64,000 nt of DNA from DASUPK01 sp963744105 (GTDB lineage Bacteria > Actinomycetota > Thermoleophilia > Solirubrobacterales > 70-9). Position numbers and translations under genes: made by a program. The notes below the pieces were generated by a model, which did not search any database, was not told the DNA's origin, and saw nothing but the letters and a program-made list of their open reading frames with translations. Shown here piece by piece: positions 1-8,068 of this stretch (its first letter is position 1; each line of letters begins with the position of its first letter). Location of the stretch: assembly GCA_963744105.1 (NCBI GenBank), contig CAVUSJ010000004.1, positions 372,001 to 436,000 on the forward strand, in the 5' to 3' direction.

Positions 1-1
1 T

Positions 2-622
2 GCGATCAGCCTCGCCTTCACCGAGGAGATGAAGGGGTTCTTCAGCTTCGACGAGGAGGACTTCGACCGCGGCTATCGCGCCGGACGCGAGCAGCGCAGG
101 GCCTTGATGTTCCACCTGACGATCACCACCGACGACCTCGATCGATTCATCGACACCCCCGAGCACCTGGCCCGCGCCGAGGGCTACGTGCGCTCCGACG
201 CCCTCGGTGGCGGCGAGCTGGCGGTCGAGCGCGGTCTCTTCAATCTCTTCATCGACCACGACGGCGACCGGCGCCGAAAGCGGATGCTCTACCGGCTCTT
301 CTTCTCCGATGCCGCCGAGCACCCGCTGACCCTGAGCGGATTCAAGGTGGTCGAGGACGATCCGGGCATCGACAACGTCTGGTCGGACACCTCGACCCTC
401 TTCACCAGGCTGCTGCGGGGGCATGTCGAGGCCGAGGACGAGGACCAGGCGGAACTCGTCGGCTCCGGGATCCTGCACATCCACCTGCTGGACTTCGCCC
501 GCCAGATGACCACCTTCAGGACGCGCCCCGCCGGGCGGGTCGACGCGGTCGCACGTTTCGGCGCCCTGTTCGCCGGGGAGCTCTGGGAGGTCTACGGAGG
601 ACGGGCGCCGGGGAAGCGGTGA
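2..622 (+). CDS. C-terminal part of a GMC-type oxidoreductase (cholesterol-oxidase-like), 5' end outside window
   Basis: The frame is open from the first bases of the window, so this is the 3' end of a longer gene; an internal ATG at 29 is probably not the start. The segments GLFNLFID, RMLYRLFF, PLTLSGFK and DTSTLFTRLL resemble the C-terminal domain that accompanies actinobacterial GMC/cholesterol-oxidase-like flavoproteins. The FAD-binding part lies outside the window, so the catalytic call rests on family memory. Its stop overlaps the start of the next gene (GTGA), which encodes the alpha/beta hydrolase that often pairs or fuses with such oxidoreductases, so the two are probably one transcription unit acting on a sterol-like or other lipid substrate. 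Confidence 0.6.
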   Translation, partial: AISLAFTEEMKGFFSFDEEDFDRGYRAGREQRRALMFHLTITTDDLDRFIDTPEHLARAEGYVRSDALGGGELAVERGLFNLFIDHDGDRRRKRMLYRLFFSDAAEHPLTLSGFKVVEDDPGIDNVWSDTSTLFTRLLRGHVEAEDEDQAELVGSGILHIHLLDFARQMTTFRTRPAGRVDAVARFGALFAGELWEVYGGRAPGKR

Positions 623-1656
623 GCGAGGATCTGGAGACCACCGTGGTCCCCTTCACCGCCGGCGATGGCCTTCGGTGCAACCTCCACCACGTCACCGGCG
701 ATAGCGCGCCGAGCAAGGGCCCGGTCCTGCTCGTGCACGGGGCCGGGGTGCGGGCCAACATCTTCCGCCCGCCGACGGAGCGCAACCTGGTCCAGGTCCT
801 CGTCGACTCCGGCTACGACGTCTGGCTCGAGAACTGGCGGGCGAGCATCGACATCCCCCACAACCACTGGACCCTCGACCAGGCCGCGCTCTTCGACCAC
901 CCCGAAGCGGTGAAGACGGTCGCCGAGCGAACGGGCGCCCCGGAGATCCAGGCCGTGATCCACTGCCAGGGGTCGACCAGCTTCATGATGTCCGCGGTCT
1001 CCGGCCTCGTCCCCGAGGTGACCACGATCGTCTCCAACGCCGTCGCCCTGCACCCGGTCGTCTCGCGGCTGGCCAGGCTCAAGATGGACTGGGTCCTGCC
1101 GCCGGCCGCCAAGGTGCTCGGCTACCTGAACCCGCAGTGGGGCGTGAGGGGGGCACCCTGGGTGCTCCCCAAGGCGATCAGCGCCTGGGTCAAGCTCACC
1201 CACCACGAGTGCGACAACGACGTCTGCAAGCTCTCCAGCTACACCTACGGCGTCGGCAAGCCGACGCTCTGGCGCCACGAGAACCTGAACCCGGCGACGC
1301 ACGCGTGGCTCACCGGCGAGTTCGCCGATGTGCCGCTGACCTTCTTCGAGCAGATGGCGCGCTGCGTCAAGGCCGGCAGCCTGGTCTCGGTCGAGGGACG
1401 CCCGGAGCTGCCGGAGAACTTCACCGCCCAGCCGCCCGAGACGGACGCCCGCTTCGTCTTCCTGGCCGGTGAGCTGAACGCCTGCTTCCTGCCGGAGAGC
1501 CAGCGCCGGACCTATGAGTGGTTCGAGGGCCAGGCTCCGGGCCGCCATGGGTTTCACGCCTTCGATCGCTACAGCCACCTCGACGTGTTCATGGGCAAGG
1601 ACGCCGCTCGCGACACCTTCCCGGTGATCCTCGAGGAGCTGGGCGCCCGCGGCTGA
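619..1656 (+). CDS. Alpha/beta-fold hydrolase with a Cys at the nucleophile position
   Basis: 345 residues, GTG start overlapping the upstream stop by four bases. The fold is shown by an LVHGAG oxyanion-hole motif near residue 40, a nucleophile elbow I-H-C-Q-G near residue 112, and a late His in YSHLDVFMG near residue 322. The elbow has Cys where most alpha/beta hydrolases have Ser. Dienelactone hydrolases use Cys in this way, and the same swap may be typical of hydrolases linked to GMC oxidoreductases. The coupling suggests a step after oxidation of a lipid or sterol, but substrate and activity cannot be read from sequence. Confidence 0.7.
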   Translation: MSEDLETTVVPFTAGDGLRCNLHHVTGDSAPSKGPVLLVHGAGVRANIFRPPTERNLVQVLVDSGYDVWLENWRASIDIPHNHWTLDQAALFDHPEAVKTVAERTGAPEIQAVIHCQGSTSFMMSAVSGLVPEVTTIVSNAVALHPVVSRLARLKMDWVLPPAAKVLGYLNPQWGVRGAPWVLPKAISAWVKLTHHECDNDVCKLSSYTYGVGKPTLWRHENLNPATHAWLTGEFADVPLTFFEQMARCVKAGSLVSVEGRPELPENFTAQPPETDARFVFLAGELNACFLPESQRRTYEWFEGQAPGRHGFHAFDRYSHLDVFMGKDAARDTFPVILEELGARG

Positions 1657-1687
1657 GCCCGGCCGCCGACGAGACCCCGCACGTCCG

Positions 1688-2101
1688 CTACTCGCTCAGG
1701 TCCGCCGCCTCCAGCGCCTCGGCGGGCGACCAGTAGACCTCCCAGCGGACGGCCCTCTCGCCGCGGAACCCGAACAGATGGCCGATCCGCCGGTCGAGCT
1801 CCATCTCGGTGTGGCGTCCGCGGGATCGCAGCCGTACCGTCACCACCACGGTGTCCTCGCCGACCGCGAAGCGCTCCGCCTCGGCATGAAGGTATTCCCA
1901 CGCCTCGAGCGACTCATCGAGCGCTCGCCGCAGGCCCTCGTAACCGTGGTAGCTGCCGCCGCCGCCGGGGAGCTCCGGCGGCTGAACCAGCTCGATCTCG
2001 GGATCGAAGAGGAGCGTCGCCGCCTGGACGTAGTCCCCCGCGCTCCAGCGCTCGTAGAAGCTGCGCAGCAGCTCGACGCGCTGATCGGCGCCGTCGCCTA
2101 T
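1688..2101 (-). CDS. SnoaL-like (NTF2 fold) protein with non-canonical start
   Basis: About 137 residues read RVELLRSFYERWSAGDY near the N-terminus, then a middle FDPEIELVQPPELPGG and an end RAVRWEVYWSPAEALEAADL, the layout of SnoaL/NTF2-like proteins (usual length 120-140). There is no ATG, GTG or TTG in frame before the conserved start. The first plausible initiator is an ATA that overlaps the TAG stop of the upstream metallophosphoesterase gene (ATAG), which mimics ATGA coupling. CTG codons a few residues further in are alternatives, and a base change from ATG is possible. NTF2-fold proteins bind small ligands or act as isomerases/cyclases; no function is assigned. Confidence 0.65.
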   Translation of the reverse strand: MGDGADQRVELLRSFYERWSAGDYVQAATLLFDPEIELVQPPELPGGGGSYHGYEGLRRALDESLEAWEYLHAEAERFAVGEDTVVVTVRLRSRGRHTEMELDRRIGHLFGFRGERAVRWEVYWSPAEALEAADLSE

Positions 2102-3219
2102 TGCCTCGGGCGCGGGGCCACCGGCTGGGGTCTCGCCGGCGGTTCCCCCGCCCGGATCGCGGCCAGCACGTGGCCTAGGTCGTCCTCCGCCAGGATCTTG
2201 GCGGCCGGCGTCTCCTCGTCGCTCGGCCAGCGCACCAGGCGGATCTTGCCCTCGGCGATCTCGATTCCCGTGACGTCCCCGTCGGGAAACGAGCAGCAGC
2301 CGGTGTTGTAGTAACAGGGCGGCTGGATCGGCATCGGGGGGGAGGCCCGGCGCGCGTCAGCCTCGGTCCACTCGAGCTCGGCTCGCAGGTCCGCAATCCG
2401 GTCGCGATCGCCGGGGTCTCGCTGGGCCTCCCGAAGATCGCGCTCGATCTCCTCCACCGGGCGGAGCGTGGGCTTCGGTGGCTTGCTGGTGCCGAAGATC
2501 GGCCGATGAGTGTGGCCGGCGATCATCAAGGGCTTGGCGGGGTGGGATCGCGCCCAGGCGAACATGGCCTCCTCGTGGCGCTGGCGGAGGTCCCAGTCGG
2601 TCGCGGGGGTGGTCGCAGTTGCTCCGACCCGGCGCTGAAGCGGCCGCCAGACGTAGCGCACGACGAGCTTCGAGAACCAGGCGAAGCGCTCGCTCTCCAG
2701 CGTCCCCTGGTGCCCGTGGACCAGGAAGATCAGGCCGAGCTCCTCCCCGTCGCTCGTCACGCGCAACTTGAGCGCCTCGCGGACCTTGATCTCCGGGTAG
2801 AGCCGGTCGAGTCGCTTCGAGACGGCGCCGGAATGGCTCCAGAGATCGTCGTGATTGCCCCAGAAGCGCAGGTAGCGGCCCTGGCTGTGGAACTCCCGCT
2901 CGAGCTCGAGCGTGTGCGCATAAGCCTTGATCACCTCGTCCGGCTTGTACTTCCACAGCTCCTCGACGTCGCCGAGGGTGAACAGCGTATGGCCCTGCTC
3001 GAGGTAGTAGGCCAGGGCAGCGAGGTAGGCGCGTTCGCTGCGGCGGAAATCGTCGGCGCCGTCGCGAGCGCCCTTGTGGAGATCCGAGAACACGACCAGC
3101 CGCGCCGAGCGGAGATCCAGTTCGTGCTCGTCGGTCGCCGGGTCATCGAAAGCCCTGGTCATGCCCGCGGCGATCTGCCGCTGGAAGTCATCGAGCCTCG
3201 TCGCTTCTGGAGCCGGCAC
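2098..3219 (-). CDS. Calcineurin-like metallophosphoesterase
   Basis: 373 residues. The metal-binding set of the calcineurin-like superfamily is intact and in order: SDLHKG (D-x-H), LGDVEE, WGNHDD, VHGHQG and AGHTHR. A cytoplasmic phosphoesterase using a two-metal centre is expected; whether it acts on nucleotides, phospholipids or phosphoproteins cannot be told. The C-terminal third has a charged helical segment (ERDLREAQRDPGDRDR) and a Cys-Cys pair (YNTGCCSF) near the end. It is first in a two-gene unit with the SnoaL-like gene, whose reading frame starts at its stop codon. Confidence 0.85.
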   Translation of the reverse strand: MPAPEATRLDDFQRQIAAGMTRAFDDPATDEHELDLRSARLVVFSDLHKGARDGADDFRRSERAYLAALAYYLEQGHTLFTLGDVEELWKYKPDEVIKAYAHTLELEREFHSQGRYLRFWGNHDDLWSHSGAVSKRLDRLYPEIKVREALKLRVTSDGEELGLIFLVHGHQGTLESERFAWFSKLVVRYVWRPLQRRVGATATTPATDWDLRQRHEEAMFAWARSHPAKPLMIAGHTHRPIFGTSKPPKPTLRPVEEIERDLREAQRDPGDRDRIADLRAELEWTEADARRASPPMPIQPPCYYNTGCCSFPDGDVTGIEIAEGKIRLVRWPSDEETPAAKILAEDDLGHVLAAIRAGEPPARPQPVAPRPRQ

Positions 3220-3334
3220 GAAGGCGACGATATTCGATCGTTGACGCTGACTTGCGTCCGCCGCGGCGCTCAGTGATAGTTGGCCGACCGGGTCTCGCAG
3301 AGGCGTTCGTACTTCCTAGCGAAGGGAGAAGGGC

Positions 3335-3436
3335 ATGCTCCTAATCCATCTGGCGCTGATATCGGAGCTCCAATACCCGGCCGGCGAGATCCTCCCGGCA
3401 ATCGCCGCTGAGATGGAAAAGGAGAGGAAAGGATGA
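3335..3436 (+). CDS. 33-codon microORF translationally coupled to the next gene
   Basis: An ATG preceded by a purine-rich SD-like run (AAGGGAGAAGGGC) opens a 33-residue frame starting MLLIHLALIS and ending EMEKERKG. Its TGA overlaps the ATG of the acetoacetate-decarboxylase-like gene as ATGA, the classical coupling arrangement. It could encode a small amphipathic peptide or be a leader whose translation opens the downstream start. No homolog is known to me. The exact overlap and good SD make it more than a chance frame, but it is short. Confidence 0.5.
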   Translation: MLLIHLALISELQYPAGEILPAIAAEMEKERKG

Positions 3437-4296
3437 GGATGCCGAAGCGGCTCAGCGAGCAGGCCGGGCGCTACGCGCTCGTCGATGGGATCCCCTTCTC
3501 GCTCCCGGTCAACTCCGAGCGGACCCCGGCGCTGATGGCGGTGTTCCCGATCGACGCGGAGCGCGCCGCGGGGCTGCTCCAGGGAGACGAGGTGCACCCC
3601 TTGCGCATCTCCGCCTCCCGGGGGCTGCTGGTGATCACGGTGGTCAACTACGAGATCACCGACATCGGCAACTACATCGAGTTCTCGATTGCGATCGCCT
3701 GCACCCACGGAGGGCGTCCCGCGCCCCCGTTGCTGCCCGGCCTGTTGCGGCGCTTCTACGGCACCGGTCAATACGTCTACGACCTCCCGGTCTCGACCGA
3801 GATCTCGGTCAAGGGAGGAAAGGGGATCTGGGGCATGCCCAAGCACCAGGCGAATCTCGACTTCGTCGTCTCCGAGCGGGTCGTCTCGAGCCAGTACGAC
3901 CTCGACGGCCGGCTCGCGGTGCGCATCGACGTCGACCGGCCGCGGTTCACCCGCCTCCCGCTCGCCGCCTCGGCGGTCAACTACTGCGCCTTTCGCGGCA
4001 TGCTGATGCGCTCGTTCGTCTACTTCCGCGGCCGGGCCGGGATCAACCTTCCCTTCACGCGCTCCGCGCGCCTCGAGATCGGAGACCATCCCCGGGTCGC
4101 CGCGCTCAAGGAGCTCGGGATCGGCGGCCGCCCGATCGTGAGCGGCTGGTTTCCCGAGACCCACGGCGTCCTCGACGATCACTTCGAGGGCTGGTTCCTC
4201 TCCTCCGAGACGCCCCCCGAGCATCCTCCCGAGGGCCTCGAGAGCGTCGTGGGCTTGGGGCTCGGAAAGGACTGGCTTCCGCCGCGGCAGCGCTGA
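3433..4296 (+). CDS. Acetoacetate decarboxylase-like (ADC superfamily) protein
   Basis: 287 residues. The central segment EISVKGGKGIWGMPKHQANL resembles the ADC-family active-site region, where a Lys forms a Schiff base with the substrate. The length fits single-domain ADC proteins (about 250-290). Some family members are decarboxylases, while others are aldolase-dehydratases or lactonases, so substrate is open. The ATG at 3433 is preceded by GGAGAGGAAAGG and overlaps the stop of the upstream microORF. The gene is followed by about 185 bases without a gene before the STAND locus. Confidence 0.7.
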   Translation: MRMPKRLSEQAGRYALVDGIPFSLPVNSERTPALMAVFPIDAERAAGLLQGDEVHPLRISASRGLLVITVVNYEITDIGNYIEFSIAIACTHGGRPAPPLLPGLLRRFYGTGQYVYDLPVSTEISVKGGKGIWGMPKHQANLDFVVSERVVSSQYDLDGRLAVRIDVDRPRFTRLPLAASAVNYCAFRGMLMRSFVYFRGRAGINLPFTRSARLEIGDHPRVAALKELGIGGRPIVSGWFPETHGVLDDHFEGWFLSSETPPEHPPEGLESVVGLGLGKDWLPPRQR

Positions 4297-4482
4297 CCGC
4301 GCCGCGCGCTTTCGCGCGCACCCCGGCGCGTGGTCCATACCAACCGTTTGGCCAGGTGAAGCCAGCGCTTGCTTGATGGCCTCGGCCGAGAGGCGTAACG
4401 TCCTCGTGAGCGCTTCGGCTCTTCCACGTCTGCGGGCTGGTGCGCCGGCAAGCACCGCTGGCGAGAGAGACGGGTGAGGTAA

Positions 4483-6255
4483 ACGGCCACCCCACAGTTC
4501 GAACTGCACGTCGGTGACGTCAGCGAGAGCCAGCTCGTCATCGGCGACTACAACACGATCCAGACCCCGAAGGGGGCCAAGGTGACGGTGATCCAGGCCG
4601 GCGGCGCCCCGGCCCCGCGGCTGCGCGCGATGCCCGTCGCATATCGCCCGGCGGCACGCGCCGAGGCCTTCGGCAGGGAAGAGGAGCTCGCCCTCACCGA
4701 CTCCGCCGCCGCCGAATCCCCGGTCCAGCTCTACGGGGGCGACGGCATCGGCAAGACCACCCTCCTGAAGTTGGCCGCAGAGCAGACCACGCCGCCCGCC
4801 GAAGGCGTCGTATTCGAGTCAGTCAGGCGAAGGAGCCTGGATGAGGTCCAGGTGAAGCTCTACGCCGCCTTCTGGGAGTGCGACGTGCCGTTTCTTCCCG
4901 ATCCCGCCCAGGTGGGGGGATTCCTGCTCGACCGCGAGGCGCTCGTGCTCCTCGATGACTGCGAGCTCGACCGCGAAGACCTCGATGCCCTTCTGGAGAG
5001 CGCCCCGCGAAGCACATTCGTGATCGGCTCCGACGCGCGGGCCTTGTGGTCGCGGGGGACCGCCCGAGCGCTGAGCGGGCTCGACCCGGCGGCCGGAGTC
5101 GCCCTTCTCGAGCGCGAACTCGGCCAGGCAGTCGGGAAAAGCGACCGCGAGGACGCCGAGGCGATCGTCAAGCAACTCGATGGGCGCCCGCAGTCCCTGG
5201 TCGAGAGCGCGGCCCTGATCCAGGACGAACGAGCCTCCCTCCACGAGCTCGCTCACGAGGCGCCGGCGCTCGAGCGGCGGATCGACCCGGAGACTCTGAC
5301 GGCCTCACAGCGACGCATTCTCGGTGTGCTGGCAGCCCTCGAAGGCGCCGCTCTCGGCACCGAGCACGTTGCCGTCCTCGCGGACGCGCCGCAGGCGGCG
5401 AGCGAGCTAGCGGAGCTGGAGCGCCACGGATGGGTGAAGAGCCAGAGCCCCAGGTATCGCCTCGCTCGCGACCTGGCCGAGGGTTTCGCGGTGGCCCCCG
5501 AGTCGGGGTTCGCCGATCGCCTGCTCGACCACCTCGCCGTCTGGGCTCGCCGGGAGGCGAAGCCAGCCGAGATCGCGGCGGAGGGGGAGGCGATCGAGGC
5601 GGCGCTCGCGCTGGGCTCCAATTCGGGCCGCTGGCAAGATGCCCTCTCCCTCGCGGTGGCGGCCGGCACCGGGCTGGCGCTCGCCGGGGCCTGGGCCAGC
5701 TCGAGGAGGGTGCTCTCGTCCGGCCTCACGGCGGCGCGCGCCCTCGGGAGCAAGCCCGCGGAGGCCTACATCCTGCATCAGCTGGGAAGCTTCGCTCTCT
5801 GCCAGGGAGACAGCGAGGCCGCCGTCTCCCAGCTCGGCGCGGCACTTCGGATCCGCGAGCGCCTCGGCGACCGCGAGGGCGTCGAGCTGACCCGTCACAA
5901 CCTGGGCCAGATCGGGGGCGGACCTGGCTCAAACGGCGGCGGCGGAAACGGCGGCGGACCGTGGCGGCCGCGTCTCGGCGTGACCCTCGCGGTGGTCGCC
6001 GCGCTCGCGGCACTCGTTGTGGGCGGCGTGGTCCTGGCCAGCGGCGGCGGGGGTGGCGCACCCGAGCCTGCGCCCAAGAAGCCGCGCTCGCACCGCGCAG
6101 AGAAGCCGCCTACGACAAGCGTGGTAACCCCCACCGACGGCAACAGCTCCCCGCCGCCCGCCGGCCGGACGGTGCCCACGACCACGACGTTGCCCACGAC
6201 CACGACGGTGCCCACGATCCCGCCGCAACGCGGCGACCAGATACTGGCCCAATGA
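4483..6255 (+). CDS. STAND/NB-ARC-like ATPase with N-terminal VIGDYNT motif, TPR-like helices and a transmembrane segment
   Basis: The P-loop GGDGIGKTT lies at about 4738-4764 and the Walker B LVLLDD at about 4942-4959, followed by RSTFVIGSDAR as a sensor-like strand; this is the layout of NB-ARC/STAND NTPases. Further on come a winged-helix-like stretch, TPR-like helices (AEAYILHQLGSFALCQGD), a transmembrane helix at about 5980-6042 and a Pro/Thr-rich tail with two PTTTT runs. The first canonical start is GTG 4582, but the same frame upstream encodes FELHVGDVSESQLVIGDYNT, matching the start of the neighbouring small protein, so translation probably begins upstream, perhaps at ACG 4483 just after an in-frame TAA, or the ATG has been lost. 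Likely a membrane-attached sensor or conflict protein; the effector activity is unknown. Confidence 0.7.
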   Translation, partial: TATPQFELHVGDVSESQLVIGDYNTIQTPKGAKVTVIQAGGAPAPRLRAMPVAYRPAARAEAFGREEELALTDSAAAESPVQLYGGDGIGKTTLLKLAAEQTTPPAEGVVFESVRRRSLDEVQVKLYAAFWECDVPFLPDPAQVGGFLLDREALVLLDDCELDREDLDALLESAPRSTFVIGSDARALWSRGTARALSGLDPAAGVALLERELGQAVGKSDREDAEAIVKQLDGRPQSLVESAALIQDERASLHELAHEAPALERRIDPETLTASQRRILGVLAALEGAALGTEHVAVLADAPQAASELAELERHGWVKSQSPRYRLARDLAEGFAVAPESGFADRLLDHLAVWARREAKPAEIAAEGEAIEAALALGSNSGRWQDALSLAVAAGTGLALAGAWASSRRVLSSGLTAARALGSKPAEAYILHQLGSFALCQGDSEAAVSQLGAALRIRERLGDREGVELTRHNLGQIGGGPGSNGGGGNGGGPWRPRLGVTLAVVAALAALVVGGVVLASGGGGGAPEPAPKKPRSHRAEKPPTTSVVTPTDGNSSPPPAGRTVPTTTTLPTTTTVPTIPPQRGDQILAQ

Positions 6256-6357
6256 GCCTTTCGTCGGCATCCCTTCCGGACAACGCCGGGGACCGAGGCG
6301 GCAACTGCCAGCGAAGCTCGCCATCCATGAGTTAGCCGTCGACCAGGAGGAAACGCA

Positions 6358-6780
6358 ATGTCCGCAGACGACCAATCCGCCGGCAAGTTCGACATTCATA
6401 TCGGCGACGTCAGCCACGGCCAGGTCGTGATCGGCGACTACAACACCGTCACCCAGAACGTCGGCCTCTCGCCCGAGGAGGCGGCGAAGCTGCGCGGGGT
6501 GTTTGAGGGGCTGCGATCGTCGGTGGAGGAAGAGGCCCCGCCCGAGCGCCGGGCCCAGGCGGTGGCGCAGGCCGAGGAGCTGGAGCGCGCCGTGGTCAGC
6601 GAGCGGCCCGACGTCGGCCGCATGCGGACCGTGCTTCGCTGGTTTCGGGACAACGCGCCACAGCTGGCCGGCGCGGTGGTAAGCGTCGTCGTCAACCCGC
6701 TGGTCGGAAAGGTCGTGGAGGGGGCGGGCGAAGCGCTCGCCGATCAGTTCAATCAGATGGTCAAGGAGGAGACCAGCTGA
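6358..6780 (+). CDS. Small protein sharing the GDV..VIGDYNT motif with the adjacent STAND ATPase
   Basis: 140 residues, ATG preceded by CAGGAGGAAACGC, about 100 bases after the STAND gene. Residues 10-30 (FDIHIGDVSHGQVVIGDYNT) match the STAND N-terminus almost position by position. The rest is helical: charged residues 40-85, then a hydrophobic segment AGAVVSVVVNPLVGKVV that could insert in or associate with a membrane. The shared motif suggests that the two proteins associate through it, for example as sensor and effector or regulator. Short motifs of this kind occur at the N-termini of bacterial STAND and TIR proteins; the pairing here is my inference. Confidence 0.65.
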   Translation: MSADDQSAGKFDIHIGDVSHGQVVIGDYNTVTQNVGLSPEEAAKLRGVFEGLRSSVEEEAPPERRAQAVAQAEELERAVVSERPDVGRMRTVLRWFRDNAPQLAGAVVSVVVNPLVGKVVEGAGEALADQFNQMVKEETS

Positions 6781-6865
6781 GGCGCGACCGTTACGCCCCG
6801 ATTGGCAGCTGAAGCAGGACCAGGGCGTAGCCAGCGGCCGGGTCGGTCCGCCCACCCGCCATTCC

Positions 6866-8068
6866 TCACAGCCGGCCGGTTGGGCGGCCGCCGGACTTGA
6901 TCACAGCCACCTGCTCGGTCGTGAACGGAGCGCTGAGCAGGATCGGGCGCTCCTGGTAGACCCGAAAGAGGTCGGCGATGAAGTGGATCCGCTCGGTCAG
7001 ATTTGACCAGTCATCGGCTCCGCTGCCGAGCGTGGTGTCCGGAGTCGGGTCGATCAGGCCGAGAAGCGCGCGCAGGTCTCCGTCGTCGATCGTCTGTAGG
7101 TCGGCCGGGAACGCACCGGGTACGTCGCGACCGAGGCTCAACACCTCACCCGGCAGGGCGAGCGTCATCAGCCCTTCGGTGATCGCCTCATGTGCGATCT
7201 GCTTGGCGCCAGCGTCGAGTTCGTCGAGCAGCCTCTTGATCGAGGTGGAGCGTCCCGGGATCAGGTCGAGCAAGACGCGAAGCGCGAACCCGATGTGCAG
7301 GCGCGCGAGGTCGCGCAGCAACTCCCGCCGGAGCTTGACCGGCTCCTCGAACGGCGCGTCCAGCGCCTCTGCGATCTGCGGCTGCAGCCGAGTCTGCTCA
7401 TGCCAGCCGATCGCCAGGTTGGCGAGGAGCGTCAGCTCGGCACGCCTCTTGACGTCCGCCTGGCGGAACGCCGCCGCGTAGGCGGTGAACGCCTCCCTCA
7501 GGTAGCCCTGACCGTTGGGGGGATCGCCTGACCGCAGGCTGTCGCGAAACGATTCGAACTCCGTCGGATCGATCGCGACGCCCGCCGTTGGTAGCGTCAG
7601 CAGCCGCGCGAACTCGCGGCCGATCTCCTCGAACACCTTCAGGTTGCCGCGAGCGACAGCGTCGCTGGCCCGGTCGAACGCCGAATTCGGCTCGAGCGCG
7701 TTCCAGATCGCGTCCCGGATGGCCTGCGGACCACGCTCGGCGCTTAACTCGGCCATCGATGTGGCCGCGGCGTTACGAGTGCTTGTCACTCGGGGCGACT
7801 GAGCGAACAGCCGCTCGAAGGTACGCGCCAGGTCCTCCTTGCGGATCGTCTGGCCGGCCTGCTTCGACGCCCAAGTGGCGAAAGTGCACCAGTTGGCCGG
7901 TTGGCCGTCCATCCGCGCGGCGAACGCCTGCGACAACTCGCAGTAACACTGCGTGATCTGCAGGTTGCGGACGACCGGGTCGGTGATCGCGGCGATGCGT
8001 TCGACCTCGGCGACGGTCGGAGCCAGCGGCGAGGCGGGCGCGCCGAGGGTGCCTTCGGTGGTCGTCAC
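6866..8068 (-). CDS. Conserved hypothetical protein, mostly helical
   Basis: 400 residues without signal peptide or transmembrane helix. The N-terminal part has NLQITQCYCELSQAFAAR and ANWCTFATWASKQAG, a Trp/Cys-containing motif that looks conserved rather than random. The middle has regular heptad-like Leu/Arg helices (RRELLRDLARLHIGFALRVLLDL). I do not recognise a named family. It stands alone, convergent with the STAND locus, so there is no operon context. Base and codon use are like the neighbours. The start at 8068 is followed by Thr-rich residues typical of a true N-terminus. Confidence 0.6.
   Translation of the reverse strand: MTTTEGTLGAPASPLAPTVAEVERIAAITDPVVRNLQITQCYCELSQAFAARMDGQPANWCTFATWASKQAGQTIRKEDLARTFERLFAQSPRVTSTRNAAATSMAELSAERGPQAIRDAIWNALEPNSAFDRASDAVARGNLKVFEEIGREFARLLTLPTAGVAIDPTEFESFRDSLRSGDPPNGQGYLREAFTAYAAAFRQADVKRRAELTLLANLAIGWHEQTRLQPQIAEALDAPFEEPVKLRRELLRDLARLHIGFALRVLLDLIPGRSTSIKRLLDELDAGAKQIAHEAITEGLMTLALPGEVLSLGRDVPGAFPADLQTIDDGDLRALLGLIDPTPDTTLGSGADDWSNLTERIHFIADLFRVYQERPILLSAPFTTEQVAVIKSGGRPTGRL

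Noticed and set aside
592..1578. 328-codon open frame on the minus strand opposite the alpha/beta hydrolase gene
   Set aside because: Composition is Arg/Gly/Asp-rich without motifs, and the plus strand has a clear alpha/beta hydrolase; it is an antisense shadow of GC-rich coding.
4360..4480. Promoter-like TTGATG and CGTAAC upstream of the STAND locus
   Set aside because: Spacing and match are weak; not listed as a promoter.
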